Assembly: GCF_034092375.1 (NCBI RefSeq)
Contig: NZ_CP139302.1
Coordinates: 62,001-126,000, forward strand
DNA length: 64,000 bases
Direction: 5' to 3'
Source: Prochlorococcus sp. MIT 1300
GTDB taxonomy: Bacteria > Cyanobacteriota > Cyanobacteriia > PCC-6307 > Cyanobiaceae
A model generated the notes under the pieces. It was not told the origin of the DNA. It did not search any database and was given only the letters and a program-made list of their open reading frames with translations. Positions 9,393 through 17,919 of this stretch are shown one piece after another (position 1 is the stretch's first letter; each line of letters starts with the position of its first letter). Position numbers and translations under genes: made by a program.

Positions 9393-9459
9393 GATGCGCA
9401 GCCTTTGGCTTGATCTCTGAATATCATTTCACCTTTACATGATGATTGGAGGCTTTTGC

Positions 9460-9627
9460 TTAGATCTGCAAGGCTCTAGAACTTTCTTGGGGCAACTCAC
9501 GCCACTGTATTGATGGCCCATTAGGTTGGTTTTGAGGCCTCATTGAAAAAACCAGAGAAAATACCAGTAGCAGTGTTGCAACTAAAGCAAGTAATACTGT
9601 TCGATCGGGTAAGGGATTGTTATTCAT
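9460..9627 (-). CDS. Small single-pass membrane protein coupled to msrA (55 aa)
   Basis: A short gene read by hand. It opens MNNNPLPDRTVLLALVATLL, continues as one strongly hydrophobic helix to about residue 28, and ends with a soluble tail containing PNGPSIQWRELPQ. Its ATG overlaps the TGA of msrA in an ATGA (9624-9627), so it is probably translated by coupling after msrA. It has no recognisable domain. The start-stop overlap and the clean N-in/TM/C-out design are the main support for a real gene. Confidence 0.6.
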   Translation of the reverse strand: MNNNPLPDRTVLLALVATLLLVFSLVFSMRPQNQPNGPSIQWRELPQESSRALQI

Positions 9628-10343
9628 ATCTCGATAGGGTTGTTATTGCTTCTTAAGACGCAGTGTTGGATATTCCAATCAAAGTTTGCCCAAATACTTT
9701 CAGGAAGTTTGAAGTTTGCATTTTCAAAATCTTCCAAAGGAATTTTAGTGGGCATGGCTGAGCAATATGGTCTACTCCCTGGTTTGGCAAGATATTGTTG
9801 GTGGTAGCTTTCGGCGTAAAAAAACTGCTCGTTTGGCTTGATTTCTGTAGTTATGGCAGCTTTCCCTTGTCGGGTAAGTGATGATTGGTAGCTTTGCTTG
9901 CTGGCAACAGCCAATTCAATTTGATTTGTTGTTGTTGTGTAAATAGTGGACCTGTACTGGCTACCGCGGTCGTTGCCTTGGCGATTCCCTTGGGTTGGAT
10001 CATGACATTCCCAGAAGAGTTTGAGTAAGTCGCTGAAGTCAATTATGGAGAAATCCCATACGACTCTTACAACTTCTGCATGCCCTGTTCTGCCCGTACA
10101 GACCTGGTTATAACTAGGGTTTTGTATGTGCCCGCCTGCATATCCAACAGCTGTGTTGATTACACCAGGCAGCTTCCAAAATCCTTTTTCAGCACCCCAA
10201 AAGCACCCGCAGCCAAAAAATGCTTCCTCTTGTTTGGTTGATACTGGCTTATTTATGGGATGGTTTAGGACAAAATGCTCTAAATTTTTGTTGAGATCTG
10301 GAATCCCTTTTGTTGAGCCACTGGTCAACCAAGAAGGCAGCAT
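9624..10343 (-). CDS. msrA: Peptide methionine sulfoxide reductase A
   Basis: A 239-aa repair enzyme that reduces the S-epimer of methionine sulfoxide in proteins, using thioredoxin. The catalytic motif GCGCFWGAEKGFW lies near residue 45, followed by GVINTAVGYAGG, TGHAEVVRVVWD, ECHDPTQGNRQGND, RGSQYRSTIY and EQFFYAESYHQQYL, all in family order. The roughly 40-residue N-terminal lead is common in the larger bacterial MsrA forms. The gene is followed by the overlapped 55-aa membrane protein and lies just downstream of a small minus-strand membrane protein gene, with a 24-bp gap. Confidence 0.95.
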   Translation of the reverse strand: MLPSWLTSGSTKGIPDLNKNLEHFVLNHPINKPVSTKQEEAFFGCGCFWGAEKGFWKLPGVINTAVGYAGGHIQNPSYNQVCTGRTGHAEVVRVVWDFSIIDFSDLLKLFWECHDPTQGNRQGNDRGSQYRSTIYTTTTNQIELAVASKQSYQSSLTRQGKAAITTEIKPNEQFFYAESYHQQYLAKPGSRPYCSAMPTKIPLEDFENANFKLPESIWANFDWNIQHCVLRSNNNPIEI

Positions 10344-10367
10344 GTTCTTTAGAGATCTAGATCAAGA

Positions 10368-10619
10368 CTAGTCAGTTTTTCTCGGAGCTAGCTGGATGTG
10401 GTTTAGCAAGGTGGTTACAAAGGCAAATAGAAGGAATGGAAGGCTTAACACCAAAATTAATCCAACTCCAACGAGTGCGAACAATGGCTTAGAGGAACCC
10501 ATTAGACCAAGGCCTGCAGCGAGACTCACAAATATGACGGCCATCCAGGCCAGTACTTGCAAGTAAATGTCGCCGAAAGTTAGGTCACAATGAACGGTAT
10601 AGGAGGTTTCTTGAGTCAT
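10368..10619 (-). CDS. Small two-helix membrane protein (83 aa)
   Basis: I start it at ATG 10619 (MTQETSYTVHCDL), since the frame upstream to 10637 adds only six residues. Two hydrophobic segments are visible, at about residues 20-42 and 47-72, separated by SSKPLF, with a basic C-terminal tail (APRKTD). I recognise no family. It lies between the ABC transporter gene and msrA on the same strand and may share transcription with either. Confidence 0.65.
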   Translation of the reverse strand: MTQETSYTVHCDLTFGDIYLQVLAWMAVIFVSLAAGLGLMGSSKPLFALVGVGLILVLSLPFLLFAFVTTLLNHIQLAPRKTD

Positions 10620-10734
10620 GTCATCTTTTGATTTCAATTGCCTGAGACCTTTCTAAAAGTAATGCTTTTCTTCCTTATTGCTGGAACTTCTTAAGGTCGT
10701 TTGTTTTTGTCAATTGTCTGATCAGAGCTTTAAT

Positions 10735-12480
10735 TCACTGACTTAGTTCTTCCACAGCTTGTTCTCTCTCCCACAATCTCTGATATGTCCCATGAGCCTT
10801 AAGCAGTTCTAGGTGATTACCTTGCTCCACAATTTTTCCGTTTTCCATTACCAGAATGCGATCACAAGCCGCCGCTGCTGAGAGTTGGTGGCTAATCATG
10901 AGAATTGTTCGTTTTTTTTGATTTCTGATCGAGCTAAGTATTGCTGCAGCTGTTCTGTTGTCCACACTCGCAAGAGCATCATCAAGCACTAGTACTGGAG
11001 AAGGTACTAACAAAGCTCTTCCTAGAGCAGTGCGCTGTCTTTGCCCGCCACTAAGGGTGATTCCTCTCTCCCCTACAAGTGTTTTGAATCCATCTGGGAA
11101 GCCTTTAATGTCATCTGTTAGTCGAGCCTGAGAGGCAGAACTCTGAACTTGCTTCATTGAAGCCTTTGGGTTGCCGTAGCGTATGTTTTCAGCAAGGCTG
11201 CTTGTGAATAGATAGCCCTCTTGTGGAACAAGAGCAATATTGCTTCTTAGATCTTCTAGACGTAAGTCTCTTACATCGTGGTCATCAATAAAGAGTTGAT
11301 TATTGGGTATCTCGATCATTCGACCTAGTGCTCGAGCAAGAGTGGTTTTTCCACATCCGACAGGGCCTACTAGTGCAACTAATTCTCCTGGTTGGATTTC
11401 GAAGTTTAATCCTTTTAAAACTTCATTAGATGAATCCTCATAACTGACGGTTAGATTTTTTGCTTGTAGTTTTCCTTTTAAGGCGTGTTTAAGAGTTAGG
11501 GCCTTATGATTATTTTTTATTCTTGGTTCCCTTTGTAAAAGATCCTCTACTCGTTCAAGACTGACTTGCCCGACTTGAAATGTATTGAGAGTAAAGCCAA
11601 GAAGAGCAGTTGGGAAAACAAGTCTTTCGACGTAAAGGATTAGTGCTACTAACCCCCCAATTGTTAGCGTGCCCGTCTCTAATAACCCACTACCAAGAGC
11701 AAGTAACACCAAAAGTGAAATTGAGGAAATCCCCTGTAAAAGTGGAAATAATGTGCTAGCTGTTCTTGCGAGGTTGATTGCAGAGTCTCTATAGGTTTTA
11801 TTTCGAGAACTAAATGCATCTTTTTCAGCAGGTTCTTGACCGTAGATTTTTATCGCACTTATTCCTGATAAATCTTCTTGAATAAGTTCACTAAGGCTAG
11901 ATAAAGCTTCCTGTTGCCTCCTTCGTTGTTTAACCATTCTGCCTCCAAAAAGGCCAACAATCCCAAGCATTAGGGGATATAGGGATATAGCAGCCATTGT
12001 TAGTTTGGGGCTAATAGCCAGCATCGCTGGCAAAGTAAAGGAATAGGCAAGTGCTGTATTAGTGAGGCTTAAAATTGTGAAACCGAGCAATCTGCGGATA
12101 TTCTCGACATCGCTAGTAGCGCGACTTATGACTTCACCACTGCCTATTGTTTGAACCCAGTCAGGATCTTGACTGAGCATGTGGTCAAATAAACGTTGTC
12201 TTAAATCAACTTCTATTTGTCTGCCTACGCCAAAGACTAGTTGCCTTGAAAGAAGACGGGCTAATCCCATCGAGCTTGCTAAAACCACTATCCATATTGC
12301 TTGGTTAAAAATGTCTTTTAAGGCAAAGCCTTCTTGAAGGTCATCTATAACCCTGCGGACTTCCATAGGGATGGTGACACTGAGAATATTTACTATCACT
12401 AGGGTTATGGCGCCAAGAACCACAGTTCGGCTATGAGGCCTGAGATAACGCCCAATTAAGTCAAAACGCAATGCCCGCAT
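10735..12480 (-). CDS. ABC exporter half-transporter (TMD-NBD fusion), MdlA-like
   Basis: A 581-aa ABC protein with about six membrane helices in the first 310 residues and a C-terminal nucleotide-binding domain. Walker A is GPVGCGKTTLA, the Q-loop follows, the signature is LSGGQRQRTALGRAL, Walker B is PVLVLDDALASVD and the switch His is in ISHQLSAAA. The residue after the Walker B Asp is Asp instead of the usual catalytic Glu. This is known from one half of heterodimeric exporters, so it may work with another half-transporter not in this window. I start at ATG 12480 (MRALRFDLIG); an in-frame ATG at 12495 is five codons earlier. The substrate is unknown. Confidence 0.9.
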   Translation of the reverse strand: MRALRFDLIGRYLRPHSRTVVLGAITLVIVNILSVTIPMEVRRVIDDLQEGFALKDIFNQAIWIVVLASSMGLARLLSRQLVFGVGRQIEVDLRQRLFDHMLSQDPDWVQTIGSGEVISRATSDVENIRRLLGFTILSLTNTALAYSFTLPAMLAISPKLTMAAISLYPLMLGIVGLFGGRMVKQRRRQQEALSSLSELIQEDLSGISAIKIYGQEPAEKDAFSSRNKTYRDSAINLARTASTLFPLLQGISSISLLVLLALGSGLLETGTLTIGGLVALILYVERLVFPTALLGFTLNTFQVGQVSLERVEDLLQREPRIKNNHKALTLKHALKGKLQAKNLTVSYEDSSNEVLKGLNFEIQPGELVALVGPVGCGKTTLARALGRMIEIPNNQLFIDDHDVRDLRLEDLRSNIALVPQEGYLFTSSLAENIRYGNPKASMKQVQSSASQARLTDDIKGFPDGFKTLVGERGITLSGGQRQRTALGRALLVPSPVLVLDDALASVDNRTAAAILSSIRNQKKRTILMISHQLSAAAACDRILVMENGKIVEQGNHLELLKAHGTYQRLWEREQAVEELSQ

Positions 12481-12566
12481 GCTTTTGTTTCTCAAGAAAT
12501 AAACCTAATTAGTCAGGTCGCCCAAGTGTGTTCATATTTAATAGGTGAGTTGATAAGGAGACTGAG

Positions 12567-12875
12567 TTGAGCCCTGAGCAAAGTCACCCTCTTCACAGTA
12601 TTGATCGAGATCATATCGATCGAATGCTTGCAAAGACTTCTCCTGAGGATACAGATCTGGTTGATTTGGCGCGCTTAATGATTCGATATGAGGGATTTCC
12701 AGGAGCACTAGATCTTCAGGAGGACATGCTGAAGATTTTGAAACTCTGGAATTTGACTAGAGAGGACCTTCATCAGCAAACCAGAAAAATCTGGGAGAAT
12801 GGATATAGACCAGGACAGGCAACAGAAGAGGGAATTGGTTCGAGCTTTGACACTGCTGATAATGAGAAGACTTAG
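12567..12875 (+). CDS. DUF3288 family protein
   Basis: A 102-aa soluble protein of a family restricted largely to cyanobacteria. Typical features are the opening QSHPLHSIDRDHIDRML, the block DLARLMIRYEGFPGALDLQEDM, and WNLTREDLHQQTRKIW. It starts at TTG 12567. The function of the family is unknown. It precedes trpD by about 115 bp on the same strand and is divergent from the ABC exporter gene. Confidence 0.78.
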   Translation: MSPEQSHPLHSIDRDHIDRMLAKTSPEDTDLVDLARLMIRYEGFPGALDLQEDMLKILKLWNLTREDLHQQTRKIWENGYRPGQATEEGIGSSFDTADNEKT

Positions 12876-12989
12876 TTGAAGTCATTTGAAATTTAGTTTT
12901 TACTCGCCAGTTCTCATTTTTTGAGTGATAGTGGACTGGTCCCCATTACCTTGCCCGGAGTGCGCAGCACCCGGGTTTTTTCAGATCTA

Positions 12990-14021
12990 ATGCCACTTGA
13001 TCAAACGTCTTGGCCCTCCATCCTCGAGAAAACTCTACGAGGAGAACACCTTTTGGCGGATCAAGCCCAAGCTCTTATGGAAGCCTGGCTAAAGGAGGAT
13101 CTCTCCGCTGTCCAGACCGGTGCTTTTCTGGCGGCTCTTAGATCTAAGGGCGTAAATGGTGAGGAGTTGGCTTCAATGGCAAAGGTTTTGAGATCAGCAT
13201 GCGTTCTCCCCTGTGAGAGGCCTGATATTTCTATGGTCGATACCTGTGGAACAGGTGGGGATGGTGCCGAAACTTTTAATATCTCAACTGCCGTTGGATT
13301 TACAGCCGCTGCTTGTGGGGTGAACGTAGCGAAGCATGGTAATCGCAGTGCTAGTGGGAAAGTTGGTTCTGCTGATGTCTTGGAAGGGCTTGGAATAAAC
13401 CTCAAAGCTCCCTTACAACAAGTTGTTGCTGCATTATCTAGAACAGGTGTGACTTTTTTGTTCGCTCCTGCATGGCACCCTGCTTTGGTTAATCTTGCCC
13501 CTCTTAGGCGAAGCCTTGGGGTTAGGACAGTTTTCAATCTTCTTGGTCCTCTCGTTAACCCTCTGAGGCCTCAATCTCAGGTTCTAGGCGTCGCAAGAGC
13601 AGAATTGCTTGACCCAATGGCGGAGGCTCTTTGCAGGCTTGGTTTGAATAGGGCTGTAGTCGTTTATGGGGCTGGTGGTCTGGATGAGGCTTCTCTTGAA
13701 GGGATTAGTCAGCTGAGGTTTGTTGAAAATGGTCAAATCAAAGAGTCTTCTATTGATCCCCTGAAGTTGGGATTGAGTAATGCAAGTTCTAGGGAATTAA
13801 AAGGAGGAGACGTAGCCTTAAATCAAGAGATCCTTGAAACTGCTCTTAAAGGCGGTGGAACAAGAGCCCAAAAGGATGTGATTGCACTTAATACATCCCT
13901 GGTGCTTTGGGCCGCAGGATTGCACAATGATGTTAAGTCAGGGCTTGATGTTGCGAATCAATCTTTGGCGGAGGGAAGACCTTGGGAAAAATTGCAGCAA
14001 CTTCGTTTGGCTCTCGATTAA
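12990..14021 (+). CDS. trpD: Anthranilate phosphoribosyltransferase
   Basis: A 343-aa enzyme of tryptophan synthesis that joins anthranilate with PRPP. The PRPP and anthranilate sites are plain: [37 protein letters not shown], and [11 protein letters not shown] with [19 protein letters not shown] use ATG 12990 ([12 protein letters not shown]), which gives the usual length; the frame extends to TTG 12921 with a Pro/Arg-containing leader that I think is less likely. carA follows 64 bp downstream. Confidence 0.95.
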   Translation: MPLDQTSWPSILEKTLRGEHLLADQAQALMEAWLKEDLSAVQTGAFLAALRSKGVNGEELASMAKVLRSACVLPCERPDISMVDTCGTGGDGAETFNISTAVGFTAAACGVNVAKHGNRSASGKVGSADVLEGLGINLKAPLQQVVAALSRTGVTFLFAPAWHPALVNLAPLRRSLGVRTVFNLLGPLVNPLRPQSQVLGVARAELLDPMAEALCRLGLNRAVVVYGAGGLDEASLEGISQLRFVENGQIKESSIDPLKLGLSNASSRELKGGDVALNQEILETALKGGGTRAQKDVIALNTSLVLWAAGLHNDVKSGLDVANQSLAEGRPWEKLQQLRLALD

Positions 14022-14085
14022 GCAGGAATCCTGAGATGTTATTTGGGCTCATTACTTTTTGTTCTTTGGTTTATAACCCAGGGAG

Positions 14086-15225
14086 ATGAACAACTCTTCA
14101 AACAATCAAGCATATTTGGTTTTGGCCGATGGAACTTTGTTCGAAGGCATGGCTTTTGGTTATTTGGGAAACGCACTTGGAGAAGTAGTTTTTAATACCG
14201 GTATGACTGGTTATCAGGAAGTCATTACTGATCCAAGTTATTACGGGCAAATGGTTGCCTTTACTTATCCAGAATTGGGGAATACTGGAGTTAATTCCGA
14301 TGATCAAGAGTCTTCTCACCCTCATGTAGCAGCAGTAATTTGCCGCGAACTTTCTCCTAGAGCTTGTAACTGGCGTTCTCAAAATAATCTTGAATCTTGG
14401 CTTTTGGAACATAAAGTTGTAGGAATATCTGGTGTAGATACAAGAGCACTTGTTCGGCACCTTAGAGAGCTTGGCTCCATGAACGGATTGATCAGTAGTG
14501 ACGGACGTTCTCCAGTAGAACTTCTTGAGGAGTTGAAGCAAATACCCCCAATGGAAGGACTTAATTTGGTAGACAAAGTAACTACTGATATTCCATATAA
14601 ATGGGACTCTGTTTGTTCTGTTTCCTTCGACAAAAGGATAAGGAAAGGTGATGTAGATCCATTCAGAGTTGTAGCAATTGATTTTGGCATTAAGAGATCA
14701 ATCCTTGAGCGTCTGGTCGCCCATGGTTGTGAGGTAACAGTTTTGCCTGCCTGCACTGATATCGAAACAGTTTTGTCTTATCAACCAGAGGGAGTTTTCC
14801 TTTCAAATGGACCTGGTGACCCTGCTGCAGTGAAAAGTGGCATATTTTTGGCTCAAGAGCTTCTTAACCAGAATGATCTACCTGTTTTTGGGATTTGTTT
14901 AGGTCATCAAATTTTGGGTCTAGCAATTGGTGGAAGAACTTTTAAGCTCCCATATGGTCATCGAGGCCTTAACCATCCATGTGGTACTACGGGCAGAGTT
15001 GAGATAACTAGTCAAAACCATGGCTTTGCTTTAGATGCCGATTCACTGTCTTCTAAGAATGTTTCAGTGACCCATCTGAATCTTAATGATCGAACTGTTG
15101 CGGCCATAGCTCTTAGGGATCAGCCAGTGCTTGGAGTTCAATATCATCCTGAGGCGAGTCCTGGACCACATGACGCCGATCATCATTTTGCTCGTTTTGT
15201 TGCTCTGATGAAACAACGACGTTGA
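14086..15225 (+). CDS. carA: Carbamoyl-phosphate synthase small subunit
   Basis: A 379-aa glutaminase subunit that delivers ammonia to CarB for carbamoyl phosphate, feeding arginine and pyrimidine synthesis. The N-terminal domain has [14 protein letters not shown] and [17 protein letters not shown]. The class I amidotransferase domain has [12 protein letters not shown], the nucleophile Cys in [11 protein letters not shown], and the His/Glu of the triad in [13 protein letters not shown]. CarB is not in this window. Three bases separate its stop from the STAS gene start. Confidence 0.96.
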   Translation: MNNSSNNQAYLVLADGTLFEGMAFGYLGNALGEVVFNTGMTGYQEVITDPSYYGQMVAFTYPELGNTGVNSDDQESSHPHVAAVICRELSPRACNWRSQNNLESWLLEHKVVGISGVDTRALVRHLRELGSMNGLISSDGRSPVELLEELKQIPPMEGLNLVDKVTTDIPYKWDSVCSVSFDKRIRKGDVDPFRVVAIDFGIKRSILERLVAHGCEVTVLPACTDIETVLSYQPEGVFLSNGPGDPAAVKSGIFLAQELLNQNDLPVFGICLGHQILGLAIGGRTFKLPYGHRGLNHPCGTTGRVEITSQNHGFALDADSLSSKNVSVTHLNLNDRTVAAIALRDQPVLGVQYHPEASPGPHDADHHFARFVALMKQRR

Positions 15226-15228
15226 ATC

Positions 15229-15654
15229 GTGGTTCATATCCTTCTAGATCACTACACTTCATCCGATTGGTTAAGGAGGACTAACCCCATTACCGAATTG
15301 CAAAAACTCACAGTTTCGCTTCGTGGTGGTTTTGAGAGACGCCAGGGTTCTCTTGTGTTCCATTTCACAGGGCAACTCGATGCTTATTCCGAGAAGCAGT
15401 TCTCGACCTATTTAGAAGATGTGCTTCAAACCAATACATCGTCAGTGATTATTGATTTGAGCAATATTGATTTTCTTGACTCTTCAGGCCTTGGAGCTTT
15501 GGTTCACGTAGCAAAAAATTGCAACGGCACTAAACGCTCCTTTTTAGTGGTTGGGAATGCACGAGTTATGCAAACAATCAAATTGGTTAGGCTCGATGAG
15601 TTTCTTCATTTGCAGCCTGATCTTCAAACTGCTCTAAAGCAATTAAACGCTTGA
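15229..15654 (+). CDS. STAS-domain protein (anti-sigma factor antagonist type)
   Basis: A 141-aa SpoIIAA/RsbV-like protein starting at GTG 15229. After a 30-residue lead the STAS fold is visible: VFHFTGQLDAYSEKQF, VIIDLSNIDFLDSSGLGALVHV, SFLVVGNARVMQTIKLVRL. The DSSG motif carries the Ser that RsbW-type kinases phosphorylate in partner-switching systems. It is packed between carA and the Mini-RNase III gene (4-bp overlap). An RsbW-like ATPase occurs 28 kb away at 44019-44519, a possible partner. Confidence 0.88.
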   Translation: MVHILLDHYTSSDWLRRTNPITELQKLTVSLRGGFERRQGSLVFHFTGQLDAYSEKQFSTYLEDVLQTNTSSVIIDLSNIDFLDSSGLGALVHVAKNCNGTKRSFLVVGNARVMQTIKLVRLDEFLHLQPDLQTALKQLNA

Positions 15655-16052
15655 GTAATTGGATTCGAGCTCAACAGCCAACAGCTTTGTCAGTTGATTT
15701 AGGAACGCGTCAACTCGCATGGTTGGGAGATGCAGTTTGGGAATTACATCAAAGATTGCGACTTTGTCAGAGGCCAGGACGTACACGTGAGTTGCATGTT
15801 GCTGTCGTCTCTGAAGTGAAGGCATCAGCTCAAGCTTCAGCCCTTGCAATCTTGGACCCTTATCTATCGGACTTGGAAAAGGATTTAGTGAGAAGAGGGA
15901 GAAATAATGCAGGCAGAGGGCCTCGTTCTTTAGAAGCTGCTACTTATGGGAAAGCAACAGGATTTGAGACAATGGTTGGCTGGCTCTTTTTGAAGAATCC
16001 GGTGCGGCTTGCGCAGCTCTTGGATCGACTGGAGGAGACCGACAAAGGTTAG
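15651..16052 (+). CDS. mrnC: Mini-ribonuclease III
   Basis: A 133-aa stand-alone RNase III catalytic domain without a double-stranded RNA-binding domain. The family processes 23S rRNA ends. Visible features are LAWLGDAVWELHQRLRL (with the conserved Gly-Asp-Ala-Val core), ELHVAVVSEVKASAQA, LVRRGRNNAGRGP and SLEAATYGKATGFETMVGWLFL, where the late Glu is a metal ligand. The TTG start at 15651 overlaps the STAS gene stop by 4 bp. Confidence 0.9.
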   Translation: MSNWIRAQQPTALSVDLGTRQLAWLGDAVWELHQRLRLCQRPGRTRELHVAVVSEVKASAQASALAILDPYLSDLEKDLVRRGRNNAGRGPRSLEAATYGKATGFETMVGWLFLKNPVRLAQLLDRLEETDKG

Positions 16053-16072
16053 CCATAGCTTAATTTTTCTCC

Positions 16073-17545
16073 ATGAGTTCCCGCCCTAATCGTCCTTTCC
16101 GAGATTCTTCGCGTCCAGGTAGCTCTGGAGGTGGTCGGAAAACTGGCAATGGTTCATCTTCGCGACGAAGATTTATGTCTGAGGCTTCTCCTTCCGCTAA
16201 TAGGGGTTATCGCTCTAGGAGAAGTGTGGATGGCCCTTCGGATTTTTCAGAGGGGGCAAAGCAAGAGAACTATCGACCTAATAGGCGCAATCAAGACAAA
16301 AAGACTCCCTTTAAATCTTCAAAAGGTCGAGCTTCTAACGGAGTCGGTTTAAGAAGGGGCACTAATCATGAAGAAGGCTTTGTTCGACCAGGCAATCAAA
16401 GAAGGCGTGGCAGACAATTCATACGAGATCAATCTGAAAATTTCGATAAACCAAAAAGTTCTGGATTCACAAGGCAAGAGTCATCTAATAGCCCTGAGGC
16501 AAATGTTTTCTCTGAAAGGTCCTCAAATGACTTGATTTGGGGGCGTCACTCGACACAAGCTGTCTTGGAATCTGGAAGGCCTATTCATCGAATATGGTGC
16601 ACTTCTGATTTGCGTAGTGCTCCAAAATTTCTTCAGCTTTTAAGAGACGCTAAATCGTTAGGAGTCTTAGTTGAAGAGGTTAGTTGGGCACGTTTAGGAC
16701 AGTTGACTAGTGGTGGTGTTCATCAGGGCATTGCGCTACAGACAGCTGCAGCTGAAACTTTGGATTTGGCTACTTTGATCAAAGGCTGCAGTGAAGTAGG
16801 AGAGTCTCCCTTATTACTTGCTCTGGATGGGCTTACGGATCCTCAAAATTTAGGGGCAATTGTTCGTTCAGCAGAAGCTCTGGGTGCACATGGCCTGGTG
16901 TTACCTCAGCGGCGTAGTGCAGGCCTTACCGGTTCGGTCGCAAAGGTTGCTGCAGGTGCTCTTGAGCATCTTCCTGTTGCACGCGTAGTAAATCTGAATA
17001 GATCATTAGAGACCTTGAAAGACGCTGGATATCGAGTCATTGGTCTTGCTGAGCAAGGTGACACAACCATCTCAGAGGTTGATATAGATGGACCGCTTGT
17101 TCTTGTTACTGGTTCAGAAAATCAAGGTATATCAGTTGTTACCAGACGCCATTGCGATCAATTGGTGCGGATTCCTCTTCGAGGTGTAACTCCAAGCCTT
17201 AATGCTTCAGTTGCAACTGCGATGTTTCTTTATGAGGTAGCAAGAAGAGGATGGATGAAAGAAATTACCGGGCAGGCACCTTCCCCAAGGTTGATTCGAG
17301 CGAAATGCCCATCTTCTCCAGAATCTGAAATTGTTGATCAGTCTTTTAACAAGACAAATCCCAAAGAGTTGAACCCCGAGAACACAGCTACTACTAAAGA
17401 AGATAAAGCTTATAAACGAGAAAATGAGTTGTTAGGGAGTGACCTTATGCACCATCCTTCTTCAGTAGATCCTTCAAAGGAAATTCAAGTTGAATTGGCT
17501 CCAGATCAAAATCCCTGCCATTTTGACCAGAGCATTAATCTTTAA
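16073..17545 (+). CDS. rlmB: SpoU/TrmH-family 23S rRNA 2'-O-methyltransferase with long tails
   Basis: A 490-aa protein whose SPOUT core (residues about 155-400) includes the substrate-binding lead IWGRHSTQAVLESG, then LLALDGLTDPQNLGAIVRSAEALGA (motif 1), LVTGSENQGIS (motif 2) and RIPLRGVTPSLNASVATAMFLYE (motif 3). The core matches RlmB, which methylates the 2'-O of a guanosine in 23S rRNA. Two unusual additions flank it: an Arg/Ser/Gly-rich, probably disordered N-terminus of about 150 residues, and a polar C-terminal tail of about 90 residues. It follows the Mini-RNase III gene by 20 bp, so two rRNA maturation genes sit together. Confidence 0.88.
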   Translation: MSSRPNRPFRDSSRPGSSGGGRKTGNGSSSRRRFMSEASPSANRGYRSRRSVDGPSDFSEGAKQENYRPNRRNQDKKTPFKSSKGRASNGVGLRRGTNHEEGFVRPGNQRRRGRQFIRDQSENFDKPKSSGFTRQESSNSPEANVFSERSSNDLIWGRHSTQAVLESGRPIHRIWCTSDLRSAPKFLQLLRDAKSLGVLVEEVSWARLGQLTSGGVHQGIALQTAAAETLDLATLIKGCSEVGESPLLLALDGLTDPQNLGAIVRSAEALGAHGLVLPQRRSAGLTGSVAKVAAGALEHLPVARVVNLNRSLETLKDAGYRVIGLAEQGDTTISEVDIDGPLVLVTGSENQGISVVTRRHCDQLVRIPLRGVTPSLNASVATAMFLYEVARRGWMKEITGQAPSPRLIRAKCPSSPESEIVDQSFNKTNPKELNPENTATTKEDKAYKRENELLGSDLMHHPSSVDPSKEIQVELAPDQNPCHFDQSINL

Positions 17546-17634
17546 AAACCTATGTCTTGGATACGGAAGGCTCTTCGCAACCTTTCGATAAGTAATCCAA
17601 TGAGGCAAAATATAAAGTAGATGCTCTTGCACTT

Positions 17635-17865
17635 ATGAGCCCCATGAGGGTGCTACGCAGCCTAGGAAATAAATTTGGTCTGGCCTGGTGGGCTGTTGTG
17701 GAAACCCGTGAGCCAAAAGTGACTTATTGGTTTGGACCTTTTTTGACTAGGAACAGTCTTGAAAGGAAGCTGTCAAGTTTTATGGATGATCTTTCTTTTG
17801 AAGGATCTCCTCCTGTTAATCACAGAATGCTTCGTTGTCGACGTCGTGAGCCTCTCACTCTTTAG
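17635..17865 (+). CDS. DUF1816 family protein
   Basis: A 76-aa cyanobacterial protein. The family pattern is visible as LAWWAVVETREPKVTYWFGPFLTRNSLERK, then FMDDLSFEGS and a basic CRRREPLTL ending. Family members are small and soluble; some are fused to phycobilisome-linker-like domains, but the role is unknown. It starts at ATG 17635, with a second ATG at 17644. It is placed 54 bp ahead of gatA. Confidence 0.8.
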   Translation: MSPMRVLRSLGNKFGLAWWAVVETREPKVTYWFGPFLTRNSLERKLSSFMDDLSFEGSPPVNHRMLRCRRREPLTL

Positions 17866-17919
17866 TGCAAGATTGGTCTGGACTGATAGCGTCAAACCTT
17901 CCCATTAGTTCATGCAGAT

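Noticed and set aside
9133-9420. 95-codon plus-strand frame opposite the SAP-like gene
   Set aside because: It is the complement of the minus-strand gene, whose helix and basic segments make a better protein.
13061-13537. 158-codon minus-strand frame over trpD
   Set aside because: Antisense shadow of a clear trpD gene; composition follows the reverse of trpD codons and no domain is visible.
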